A DNA stretch of 12,733 bases from contig CAZACZ010000079.1 of the NCBI GenBank assembly GCA_964483695.1, positions 1 to 12,733 of the forward strand, read 5' to 3'. Numbering within the stretch: the first letter of the stretch is position 1; the number at the start of each line of letters is the position of its first letter. A model generated the notes under the pieces. It did not search any database, was not told where the DNA came from, and saw only the letters and a program-made list of their open reading frames with translations. The DNA is from CAZACZ01 sp964483695 (GTDB lineage Bacteria; Deinococcota; Deinococci; Deinococcales; Trueperaceae). Shown one piece after another: positions 5,590 through 11,880 of this stretch. The position numbers and the translations under genes were made by a program.

Positions 5590-7185
5590 ATGCGTCTCAC
5601 GAACCTGAAGCGCAGGGCGCGCCTCGTCGTCACGTTGGCGATGGCGGCGACCATGGCCCTGCTCGCCGCATGTAGCGGCGGACCGACTCCCGCCATCGTC
5701 CTCGATCTCGATCGCGCCACCGCCGTCGTGATCCGAGGGACCAGCATCGACGTGATCGTCACCCTCACCCGCCTCGGCGGCGCCACCGACCCCATCGACC
5801 TCGACGTCGACGGGCTGCCCGCCGGTGTCACCGCATCGTTCGGTCCGGCCACGCTCAGCGGCGCGACGCTGGAGAGCACCCTCACCCTCCAGGTGGCCGC
5901 CGGCGCGTCCGACGGCTCGGCGGGCCTGACCGTCACCGGTAGCGGCGGGACCGTGACCGACGACGCGGCGCTCACCCTGACGATCGAGAGCCAGAACGTG
6001 AACGGTCGCGTCGAGGGCATCGTCGGGATGCCGCTCGCCGGCATCACCGTCTCGAGCCAGGGTCAGACCGACTTCACCGACGCCAACGGGGAGTTCACGC
6101 TGACCGGGTTGTCGTTGCCGTACGACCTGGTGGTGAGCGCCGCCGTGAGTTCCGGCGCCATGCACGTCTTCGAAGGGATGACGCGCGACGATCCGGTGGT
6201 GTCGCCGGCGTTCGCGTTCCTGTTGTTCCTGGGCGTGAGCGGCTACGAAGCGACGCTCGACGGCAGCTTGTTCGGCGGTCCGCTCCTCGCCCCCGGCGAG
6301 ACGGTCGTGGTGTGCGTCGAAGGGCTCTTCGTGCCGGTCCTGGGGTGTGACGCGGCCGCTGCGGGCGATGGCACCTACTCGTTCGACGCCGCCTGGTACA
6401 CCACCGGTCCGGTGGAGGTTCGGGTGCACGCCCTGCACGTCGAGACGGGCCCGGACGGCACCCCGTCGGACATCCTGGGCTACGACAGCTTCGAGACGAC
6501 GCTCACCGACGGCGCCATCGAGTCGAACGACCTGGCACTTGCCGCAGTCGGATCCCAGAGCGTCACCGGCACCATCGAGGAAGGCGCCGGGGTGAACGTA
6601 TCCACCACCGTCGGCTACGTGCGGTTCGGCCCGAACCTGTCGATGCCGTTGTTCCAGTCTTCCAGCATGCTCTCGGACATCGACGCGCTCATGCCCGACG
6701 TCCCCGGCACCAGCTACGACTTCCTGGCCGCTGGGACGACGGTCGGCGGCGCCTCGTACGCCTGGACCGCCGACGTGGGAACGGACGCCGGCACCGTGAC
6801 GGTCCCCGCGGCTCCGCAGCTGGTGGCGCCCGCCGACGCCGCGACCGGCGTGACCGCCGCCACGACCTTCACCGTGTCGGACGCGGGCGCGCCTCAGATG
6901 ATCTACTGGAGCCCTCAGACCAGCGGCCCGATGGTGTTCCTCACCACGGAGCGCACGAGCGTCACCTTCCCCGATCCCGCGCTGGGCGGCTTCGCCTTCC
7001 CGGCCGGCGAGACCTACGCCTGGAGCGTCCTCGGCATCGGCGCCTCCAGCATGGACGACGCCGGCGTGCGGGGGCTGACCGAGTTCTACGAACTCACGTT
7101 CGGCGTTACCTTCGGGGGGCCGGGGTTCGCTTCGGATGGCTCGCTAACGACCGAGGACGGCCGGGAGTTCACCTTCGCGCCGTAG
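5590..7185 (+). CDS. Secreted lipoprotein with beta-sandwich domains, function unknown
   Basis: A 531-residue protein with a classic lipoprotein signal: basic N-terminus (K7, R8, R9, R11), hydrophobic stretch at about 12-26, and lipobox LAAC with C28 as the lipidated cysteine. After export it should be anchored to a membrane. Residues about 33-133 look like an Ig-like beta-sandwich of the kind found repeated in cell-surface proteins (alternating beta strands, a GLPAGVTASF block). Residues about 136-190 resemble a carboxypeptidase regulatory-like domain (NGRVEGIVGMPLAGITVSS, then TDANGEFTLTGL). The remaining part, about 200-531, is beta-rich, low in Lys and rich in Gly, Thr, Asp and Ala. A segment near 414 (LVAPADAATGV) recalls the start of Fn3-like domains. 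C242 and C253 could form a disulfide. No catalytic motif is visible; a binding or structural role is possible. The start is fixed by the Shine-Dalgarno sequence. Confidence 0.82.
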   Translation: MRLTNLKRRARLVVTLAMAATMALLAACSGGPTPAIVLDLDRATAVVIRGTSIDVIVTLTRLGGATDPIDLDVDGLPAGVTASFGPATLSGATLESTLTLQVAAGASDGSAGLTVTGSGGTVTDDAALTLTIESQNVNGRVEGIVGMPLAGITVSSQGQTDFTDANGEFTLTGLSLPYDLVVSAAVSSGAMHVFEGMTRDDPVVSPAFAFLLFLGVSGYEATLDGSLFGGPLLAPGETVVVCVEGLFVPVLGCDAAAAGDGTYSFDAAWYTTGPVEVRVHALHVETGPDGTPSDILGYDSFETTLTDGAIESNDLALAAVGSQSVTGTIEEGAGVNVSTTVGYVRFGPNLSMPLFQSSSMLSDIDALMPDVPGTSYDFLAAGTTVGGASYAWTADVGTDAGTVTVPAAPQLVAPADAATGVTAATTFTVSDAGAPQMIYWSPQTSGPMVFLTTERTSVTFPDPALGGFAFPAGETYAWSVLGIGASSMDDAGVRGLTEFYELTFGVTFGGPGFASDGSLTTEDGREFTFAP

Positions 7186-7199
7186 GCCCTGGCGCGAAG
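7173..7199. terminator. Bidirectional terminator candidate between lipoprotein and metallopeptidase genes
   Basis: CTTCGCGCC (7173-7181) and GGCGCGAAG (7191-7199) form a perfect 9-bp stem with a 9-nt loop containing the lipoprotein stop codon TAG (7183-7185). The element fills most of the 18-bp gap between the two convergent genes and could serve both strands. There is no T-run on either side, so it is not a classic intrinsic terminator. Confidence 0.5.
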
Positions 7200-7203
7200 C
7201 GGG

Positions 7204-8055
7204 TCAGAGCCCCGCGAACGTGTCGCACGCGCTCGGGTCGCCGGTGTCGAAGCCGGTGCGGAACCACTGGGTGCGCTGCGCCGACGAACCGTGCGTGAAC
7301 GTCTCCTGGTTCAGGATGCGCCCGGACTGGCGCGCCAGCCGGTCGTCGCCGACCGCGGACGCGGCGGTCAGGCCCTCCTCGAGGTCGCCGCGCTCCATGA
7401 TCCCGCGGGCGTCGGCCGACGCCGCCCACACGCCGGCGTAGCAGTCGGCCTGCAGCTCGAGCGCGACCGACAGCTGGTTCGCCGCGGCCGGTCGCGCCTG
7501 CTGCGCGCGCCGCATCTCGTCCATCGTGCCGACGAGGGTCTGTACGTGATGCCCGATCTCGTGCGCGATCACGTACGCCTCGGCGAAGTCGCCGGGGGCG
7601 CCGTAGCGCTGCCGGAGGGTGTCGTAGAAGGACAGGTCGAGGTAGACGTCGCCGTCGGTGGGGCAGTAGAACGGCCCCGCCGACGCCGGCGCGACGCCGC
7701 ACCCGGACTCCACCGCGTCGCGGTAGAGCACCAGTTGGGCGTCCTGGTAGCCGAGGCCGCTGCGCTGGAAGGCGTCGCTCCACACCTGCTGGATGTCGTC
7801 GAGCACGAACGACACGAAGCGCACGTGCTCTTCCTCGGCCGCGAGCTCCTGCTGGCTTGGTGGCGCCGTGGTCGTGGTCGTGGTGCCTCCGGTCCCTAGC
7901 CCCAGGAGGGCGAAGAGGTCGGTTCCGGTGAGCGCGCTGAGCGCCACCAGAAGCAGCACGCCGCCGATGCCGAGCGGGATGCCTGCGCGTGCCGGGCCAG
8001 GACGCGCGCGCCGGTCATCGAGGTTCTGGCTGCGGCCCCGGTCTTCCCACTTCAT
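7204..8055 (-). CDS. Membrane-anchored neutral zinc metallopeptidase (YpfJ/KPN_02809 family)
   Basis: A 283-residue protein of the putative neutral zinc metallopeptidase family (YpfJ-like), near the usual length. A short charged N-terminus (KWEDRGRSQN) precedes one transmembrane segment at about 25-43. A Thr-rich linker (T58-T63) then leads to the catalytic domain outside the membrane. HEIGHH (165-170) holds the zinc-binding HExxH: H165, E166, H169. ELQAD (200-204) follows, and E200 is the likely third ligand by family analogy. The domain has several cysteines, including C205 and one near the C-terminus, which could pair. Natural substrates of this family are poorly known. ATG 8055 is preceded by GAGGT at 5 nt. 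The gene is tail-to-tail with the lipoprotein gene and divergent from the VOC gene. Confidence 0.92.
   Translation of the reverse strand: MKWEDRGRSQNLDDRRARPGPARAGIPLGIGGVLLLVALSALTGTDLFALLGLGTGGTTTTTTAPPSQQELAAEEEHVRFVSFVLDDIQQVWSDAFQRSGLGYQDAQLVLYRDAVESGCGVAPASAGPFYCPTDGDVYLDLSFYDTLRQRYGAPGDFAEAYVIAHEIGHHVQTLVGTMDEMRRAQQARPAAANQLSVALELQADCYAGVWAASADARGIMERGDLEEGLTAASAVGDDRLARQSGRILNQETFTHGSSAQRTQWFRTGFDTGDPSACDTFAGL
7868..7885 (+). repeat. Short hexamer repeat encoding the poly-Thr linker
   Basis: Three near-identical GTGGTC units encode, on the minus strand, the six-threonine run (residues 58-63) between the membrane anchor and catalytic domain of the metallopeptidase. Such tracts can vary in length by slippage. 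Confidence 0.5.
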
Positions 8056-8060
8056 GCGCT

Positions 8061-8065
8061 ACCTC
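8061..8065 (-). promoter_or_regulatory. Shine-Dalgarno sequence of the metallopeptidase gene
   Basis: GAGGT on the minus strand ends 5 nt before ATG 8055. It supports that start. The mRNA should have a leader of about 55 nt if the TATGAT box upstream is used. Confidence 0.55.
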
Positions 8066-8083
8066 GTTCCGCGAAGCCGGCGT

Positions 8084-8098
8084 GCGCCCGCAGGGCGC
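8084..8098. other. Hairpin in the divergent metallopeptidase/VOC region
   Basis: GCGCCC (8084-8089) and GGGCGC (8093-8098) form a perfect 6-bp stem with a 3-nt loop. On the minus strand it would lie in the metallopeptidase leader, upstream of its Shine-Dalgarno sequence. A 10-bp palindrome, TCGAGCTCGA, follows at 8100-8109. Either could be an operator; in DNA this GC-rich, chance is a real alternative. Confidence 0.25.
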
Positions 8099-8116
8099 CT
8101 CGAGCTCGACCTGCTT

Positions 8117-8122
8117 CATCAT
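8117..8122 (+). promoter_or_regulatory. Possible -10 box (CATCAT) of the VOC gene
   Basis: CATCAT ends 6 nt before ATG 8129, the same spacing as the TANNNT boxes elsewhere in the window, and differs from TATCAT (carbonic anhydrase) in one base. No Shine-Dalgarno sequence is seen, so the mRNA may be leaderless. Confidence 0.35.
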
Positions 8123-8123
8123 A
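8118..8123 (-). promoter_or_regulatory. Predicted -10 box (TATGAT) of the metallopeptidase gene
   Basis: TATGAT on the minus strand matches the sigma-70 type -10 consensus in five of six positions. It overlaps the possible VOC-gene box on the other strand by five bases. It predicts a leader of about 55 nt. No good -35 box is visible. Confidence 0.45.
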
Positions 8124-8128
8124 GATCC

Positions 8129-8791
8129 ATGCCGCTCGCTATCGATCATCTGCTGTTCGCAGGAGAGGACCTCGAGGAGGTCGTGAACGCCGTCTTCATG
8201 GAATCGGGCGTGCGCGCCACGCCCGGGGGCAGGCACCAGGGCCAGGGTACGCGCAACGCCCTGATCGGCCTCGGGCCCGGGCGGTACCTGGAGCTGATGG
8301 CCCAGGACCCCGAGGGCGACGACGCCGGCGCAGGCGCCTTCCGCCGCTCCATCGCCTACCTGCGCGCCCCTGCGCTGCACACCTGGTGCGCCCGCACCGA
8401 CGACGTCGAAGCCCTGGCCGAACGCGCAAGGGCCGCCGGCGTGCGCCTGGTGCGCACCGAAGGCGGCCGCGTCCGGCCCGACGGAACGCACCTGCGCTGG
8501 ACCCTGGTGGGCGCGACCGACCACCCCTACGGCGGTCTGATGCCCTTCTTCATCGACTGGCGAGACTCCGCGCACCCGTCGTCCGGCCTCGGGACCGACG
8601 TGCGGCTGACCCGCCTGACGCTGTCGCACCCCGACGCGCGTGGGCTCGAACGCCTGCTCGACGCGCTCGGCGGCCCGGTGCCCGACGTCGCGTTCGAGAC
8701 GGCGGTACCGCCGCGGATCTGCGCCGCGTTCGAGGGTCCCGATGGCACGTTCTCGTTGGCGGGCGTGGGCGGCGCGATGCGCTTCGCCTGA
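8129..8791 (+). CDS. Glyoxalase-like (VOC superfamily) protein
   Basis: A 220-residue cytoplasmic protein resembling the glyoxalase-like domain family (Glyoxalase_3 type). The N-terminal module starts AIDHLLFAGEDLEE, with H7, then GGRHQGQGTRNAL (33-45), and the strand GRYLELMA (51-58) with E55. H7 and E55 sit where VOC proteins often place metal ligands. The second half (about 150-220) repeats the fold more weakly. Relatives act on varied small molecules (isomerisation, dioxygenation, resistance), so substrate and activity cannot be assigned. ATG 8129 is preferred because translation upstream of it does not resemble the family and a CATCAT box sits 6 nt before it. It is divergent from the metallopeptidase and 77 bp ahead of the phosphatase gene, which seems to have its own promoter. 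Confidence 0.8.
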   Translation: MPLAIDHLLFAGEDLEEVVNAVFMESGVRATPGGRHQGQGTRNALIGLGPGRYLELMAQDPEGDDAGAGAFRRSIAYLRAPALHTWCARTDDVEALAERARAAGVRLVRTEGGRVRPDGTHLRWTLVGATDHPYGGLMPFFIDWRDSAHPSSGLGTDVRLTRLTLSHPDARGLERLLDALGGPVPDVAFETAVPPRICAAFEGPDGTFSLAGVGGAMRFA

Positions 8792-8819
8792 GCGCGGCCC
8801 GCGCGGCACGGGCCCGCGT
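8792..8819 (+). terminator. GC-rich hairpin just after the VOC gene
   Basis: Immediately after the stop codon (8789-8791), GGCCCG (8796-8801) pairs with CGGGCC (8809-8814) across a 7-nt loop. The stem extends outward by CGC/GCG past a one-base bulge. There is no T-run. It lies between the VOC gene and the next gene's promoter, where a terminator is expected. Confidence 0.4.
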
Positions 8820-8856
8820 GGGACGCGCGACACTGGCCCCGTCACCATGGGAGCGG

Positions 8857-8862
8857 TACCAT
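8857..8862 (+). promoter_or_regulatory. Predicted -10 box (TACCAT) of the phosphatase gene
   Basis: TACCAT is followed by 6 nt (CTTCCG) and GTG 8869. This selects GTG 8869 from several possible starts in the long open frame and again predicts a leaderless mRNA. No Shine-Dalgarno sequence is present. Confidence 0.55.
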
Positions 8863-8868
8863 CTTCCG

Positions 8869-9624
8869 GTGACCGTCGCATCCCACCCTTCGAACCACGA
8901 CGAGCGGTTCCTGCCGCTGCGCGGCACCCTGAACACGCGCGATCTCGGCGGCCTCGACGTCGTGGGTGGTGGGCGCACGCGCTTCGGGGTGCTGCTGCGC
9001 TCGGACGTGCCGATGGAGCTCACCGAGGACGACCTGCGGCTGCTGCACGGTCTGCCGCTGACCACCGTCATCGACCTGCGCCAGGCGTACGAGCTCGAGC
9101 GCGACCCAAGCCGCTTGTCGGCCATCCCCCGGCTTCACGTGCACAACGTCGAGGTCTGGGGCCACATCGAAGGCACCGGCGACGAGCCGGCCGACCGTTA
9201 CGACATCACCGCGTTCTACATCGCCGCGCTCGACCACGCCGGACCCGGTTTCGCACGCGCCGTGCGCATCTTGGCCGACGCCGAGGGCGCGGCGCTGTTC
9301 CACTGCACCGCCGGCAAGGACCGCACCGGTCTGCTGGCGGCGCTGGTGCTCGAGAGCGTCGGCGTGGCCCGCGACACCGTCATCGCCGACTTCGCGCTGA
9401 CGCACGACCGCATCGGCCCGCTGCGCGAACGGCTGCTCCTCGACGCCGAGCAGCGCGGCATCCCGCGCAGCGATTTCGTCCGCCTGCTGGGCGCCACGCC
9501 CGACCTGATCGGCCCGGCGCTGCGCCACCTCGACGCGCGCTACGGCGGCGCCGAGGCCTACTTGCGACGGGCGGGCGTCGACGACGCGACGCTCGAGCGC
9601 CTGCGCGCCAAGCTGGTCGGCTGA
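8869..9624 (+). CDS. Tyrosine-protein phosphatase family protein (Y_phosphatase3 type)
   Basis: A 251-residue protein of the bacterial tyrosine/dual-specificity phosphatase-like family. The N-terminal LRGTLNTRDLGG (17-28) is the family's start block, followed by LLRSD. The active-site loop HCTAGKDRTG (145-154) gives the Cys-x5-Arg signature with nucleophile C146 and R152; the lysine inside the loop is typical of lipid-phosphatase-like members of this group, so phosphoinositides or phosphoproteins are both possible substrates. No signal peptide is visible, so it is probably cytoplasmic. The start is GTG 8869 because of the TACCAT box and because the NTRDLGG block follows at the usual distance. 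It is convergent with the ABC exporter operon, with 13 bp between the stops. Confidence 0.9.
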   Translation: MTVASHPSNHDERFLPLRGTLNTRDLGGLDVVGGGRTRFGVLLRSDVPMELTEDDLRLLHGLPLTTVIDLRQAYELERDPSRLSAIPRLHVHNVEVWGHIEGTGDEPADRYDITAFYIAALDHAGPGFARAVRILADAEGAALFHCTAGKDRTGLLAALVLESVGVARDTVIADFALTHDRIGPLRERLLLDAEQRGIPRSDFVRLLGATPDLIGPALRHLDARYGGAEAYLRRAGVDDATLERLRAKLVG

Positions 9625-9647
9625 CGCTCGCCAACGGTCAGTCCAGC
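9612..9647. terminator. Inverted repeat spanning both stop codons of convergent genes
   Basis: GCTGG (9612-9616) pairs with CCAGC (9643-9647), and CTGAC (9621-9625) with GTCAG (9637-9641), around an 11-nt loop with a small internal bulge. One inner arm contains the phosphatase TGA and the other the permease stop (TCA on the plus strand). With only 13 bp between the genes, it is the best candidate for a two-way terminator. No T-run is present. Confidence 0.45.
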
Positions 9648-10702
9648 GCCACTACCCGGCCCATCCGCCGCGTCGAGATCCACAGCACCGGCACCAGCGC
9701 GACGCAGATCGCCGCCGCCACCAGGACCTTGCCGGCGACGTCGGCGAACGGCGTGCCCAGCACGCTGATGCGGAACACCGGGTCGAGGAACCAGTAGGTC
9801 GGGAAGAGCTTGGCGATCCACTGCGGCCAGTTCGGGAAGAGGTAGAAGACCACCGGCGCCATGATCACCAGGTTCAAGCTCTTGAACAGCGTGTAGAGCG
9901 TCTTCGCTTCGGGCGACACGGTGCCGTACAGCAGGCCGATCTCGACCGACATCACCGCCCCCACCAGGAGCGCCACGAGCAGCGGGCCGCTGGCGCCGCC
10001 CAAGGCGCCGTTCAACGCCAGCGTCACCAACGACATGGCGAGCGCCAGCACCAGGCCCAGCGCTCCTTTGGCCAGCACCACCTCCGACAACCGCATCGGG
10101 GTAGCCAGCAGCGCGTCGATGGTGTCGTGCTCGCGCTCCTCCACCAGGCTGAAGGAGGTCACGAACACCCCGGCGACGATCAACGTCATGAGCACCAGCA
10201 GGGGCACCATGCGGTCGGCCATGGGCAGCGCGTCGCCGCCCAAGCGCACCACCTCGATCTCCACCGGCGGCGCGCGCCCCTCCACCTGCCGCACGAGGTC
10301 GATGGCCGTGACCGCCAGCACCAGGCGGTTCGAGGCCAGGCTCTCGCCGCTCACGTAGAACTCGAGCAGCGGACGCTCGCCCGCCCGCACGGCAGCGTCG
10401 AACCCTTCGGCCAGCACCAGGCCGCCGTCGAGGTCGTGCGCCTCGACCTGCCGCTTCAACTCCGCTTCGTCGGACAGCAGGCGCACGTCGAGGCCGTCGC
10501 GCTCGAGGAGCGCCGCCGTGACCTCGGACGCGCCCCGGTCCACCACCCCAACGCGCGGCACCGGCTGGAACAGGCTGCCGAAGATCCCCTGCAGCAAGAG
10601 CGTCATCGCCACCGGCAGCGCGACCGCCCAGAGGAAGATGGGCGACCGCGGCCCGAGCCGCAGGTCCTTGCGAAGCAGCGCCCACGTGCGTGCGAGGCTC
10701 AT
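9638..10702 (-). CDS. ABC-2 type exporter permease, second subunit
   Basis: A 354-residue membrane protein of the ABC-2 permease type (ABC2_membrane_3-like). A short N-terminus (LLRKDLRLGPRSP) leads into helix 1 (about 22-44), then a large extracytoplasmic domain to about 165, then five helices. EEREHDTIDALLATPMR, after helix 2, is the characteristic cytoplasmic coupling segment of these permeases. ATG 10702 overlaps the previous gene's TGA by 4 bp (ATGA), and GGAAGGTG (10711-10718, minus strand) lies 8 nt upstream as a ribosome binding site. The open frame extends far upstream, but that part overlaps the previous gene and is not protein-like. It is the last gene of the operon and probably pairs with the upstream permease as a heterodimer. 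Confidence 0.9.
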   Translation of the reverse strand: MSLARTWALLRKDLRLGPRSPIFLWAVALPVAMTLLLQGIFGSLFQPVPRVGVVDRGASEVTAALLERDGLDVRLLSDEAELKRQVEAHDLDGGLVLAEGFDAAVRAGERPLLEFYVSGESLASNRLVLAVTAIDLVRQVEGRAPPVEIEVVRLGGDALPMADRMVPLLVLMTLIVAGVFVTSFSLVEEREHDTIDALLATPMRLSEVVLAKGALGLVLALAMSLVTLALNGALGGASGPLLVALLVGAVMSVEIGLLYGTVSPEAKTLYTLFKSLNLVIMAPVVFYLFPNWPQWIAKLFPTYWFLDPVFRISVLGTPFADVAGKVLVAAAICVALVPVLWISTRRMGRVVALD

Positions 10703-11880
10703 AGCGACCGCACCTTCCTGGCCAGCGCCCACCAGCCTGCGACGGCCAACACCACTACCCACGCTCCGGCGGCGGCGAACTCGGCCGCCAGGTCGCCGAA
10801 GCCGAGGCCGTACGTCGACGCCCCCACGATCGCCTGCACCACCCCGTAGCTCGGCATCGCCTGGATCCACGCGGAAGCCGTTCCCGGGAACATCAGCGCG
10901 AACCCCGGGATCATCATCGGCACCAGGAACGCCATGCCGTAGAACAACGTGCCCAGGAAGCCGTGGCCCGCGGCGCCGGACAGCATCGCCACCGCGGCGG
11001 CCATCGTCGCGCCCAGCAACGCCGCGGCGAGGAGTACCCACGCGCCCTGGCCGAACGCGCGCATGGCGAGCATGACCAGGACCGCTTGGCCGAACGCCAG
11101 CCCGGTCCCCAACATCCCCTTCGCCAGCAGCACGTCGGCGGGCCGCGCCGGCGTGACCAGCAACGCGGTGATGGTGCGCGACTGGACCTCGCTGGCGATG
11201 AGCGACGCCAGCGCCAGGCTTTCCACCAACAGCACGAAGAACGCCAGCATCGGCCGCATGCGGTCGCGCAGCGGCACTTGCGCGCCGGCACGGTCGACGC
11301 CGAGGACGATCCGTTCGGCTTCCGGCTCGGCGACCGGGAGCGCGTCGCCTGCGGCGGCGAACGCCATCTCCCGCACGGCGCTGGTCATGGCGCCTTGGAC
11401 CTCGGGGGGTACGGCCGCGTCGAGGTAGACGCGCACCGTCGAGGGCTCGCCGGCCGCGGCGCGCTGCAGGAAGTCTTCGGGGAACGCCAAACCGATGGTC
11501 GCGGCGTAGTCCGCGCCGTCGATCGTCACCTTGCGCTCGCCGGCCACCGCCTGGGCCACGTCGTCCTCGTGACCAAGGACGGCCACGCGCATCCCTTCCG
11601 AAGCGCCGCCCTCTGCCATCGCAAGCGCCTGCGCCAGCGCCGGGGGCGAGACCGCTACGGTGATCGTCTCGTCCACCGTGGCGGGCATCAGCCAGTACAG
11701 CCCGACGAACATCACCAGCGCCACCGGGGTGAGGATCATCCACAACCGGTCGCGCGAGAACTCCAGCAGGTCCTTGCTCACGATCGCGGCCACGATCGCC
11801 AGGCGACCACCATCGGCTCCGGGAGCCGCGTCACCGCGCCGAGAACGCACCACCACGCCAGCGCCGTCCCGCGCGTTCAT
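10699..11880 (-). CDS. ABC-2 type exporter permease, first subunit
   Basis: A 393-residue membrane protein with the same plan as the gene that follows it: SKDLLEFSRDR before helix 1 (about 47-65), a large extracytoplasmic domain to about 190, and then five helices. EVQSRTITALLVTPAR is the counterpart of the coupling segment in the second permease. The N-terminal 28 residues are polar and rich in Gly, Arg and Ala, longer than usual. ATG 11880 overlaps the ATPase stop by 4 bp (ATGA), and GGGAG (11889-11893, minus strand) is 8 nt upstream. The overlaps at both ends imply translational coupling and equal production of the subunits. The exported substrate is unknown; drugs, lipids and peptides are all known for the family. 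Confidence 0.9.
   Translation of the reverse strand: MNARDGAGVVVRSRRGDAAPGADGGRLAIVAAIVSKDLLEFSRDRLWMILTPVALVMFVGLYWLMPATVDETITVAVSPPALAQALAMAEGGASEGMRVAVLGHEDDVAQAVAGERKVTIDGADYAATIGLAFPEDFLQRAAAGEPSTVRVYLDAAVPPEVQGAMTSAVREMAFAAAGDALPVAEPEAERIVLGVDRAGAQVPLRDRMRPMLAFFVLLVESLALASLIASEVQSRTITALLVTPARPADVLLAKGMLGTGLAFGQAVLVMLAMRAFGQGAWVLLAAALLGATMAAAVAMLSGAAGHGFLGTLFYGMAFLVPMMIPGFALMFPGTASAWIQAMPSYGVVQAIVGASTYGLGFGDLAAEFAAAGAWVVVLAVAGWWALARKVRSL

Noticed and set aside
4398..6047. Long minus-strand open frame antisense to carbonic anhydrase and the lipoprotein gene
   Set aside because: It lies opposite two well-supported genes, has no recognisable motif, and its composition is that of a shadow frame.
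10703..11743. Upstream extension of the second permease's open frame
   Set aside because: The extension overlaps the first permease in another frame and translates to Arg/Gly-rich sequence. The ATGA overlap and the ribosome binding site support ATG 10702.
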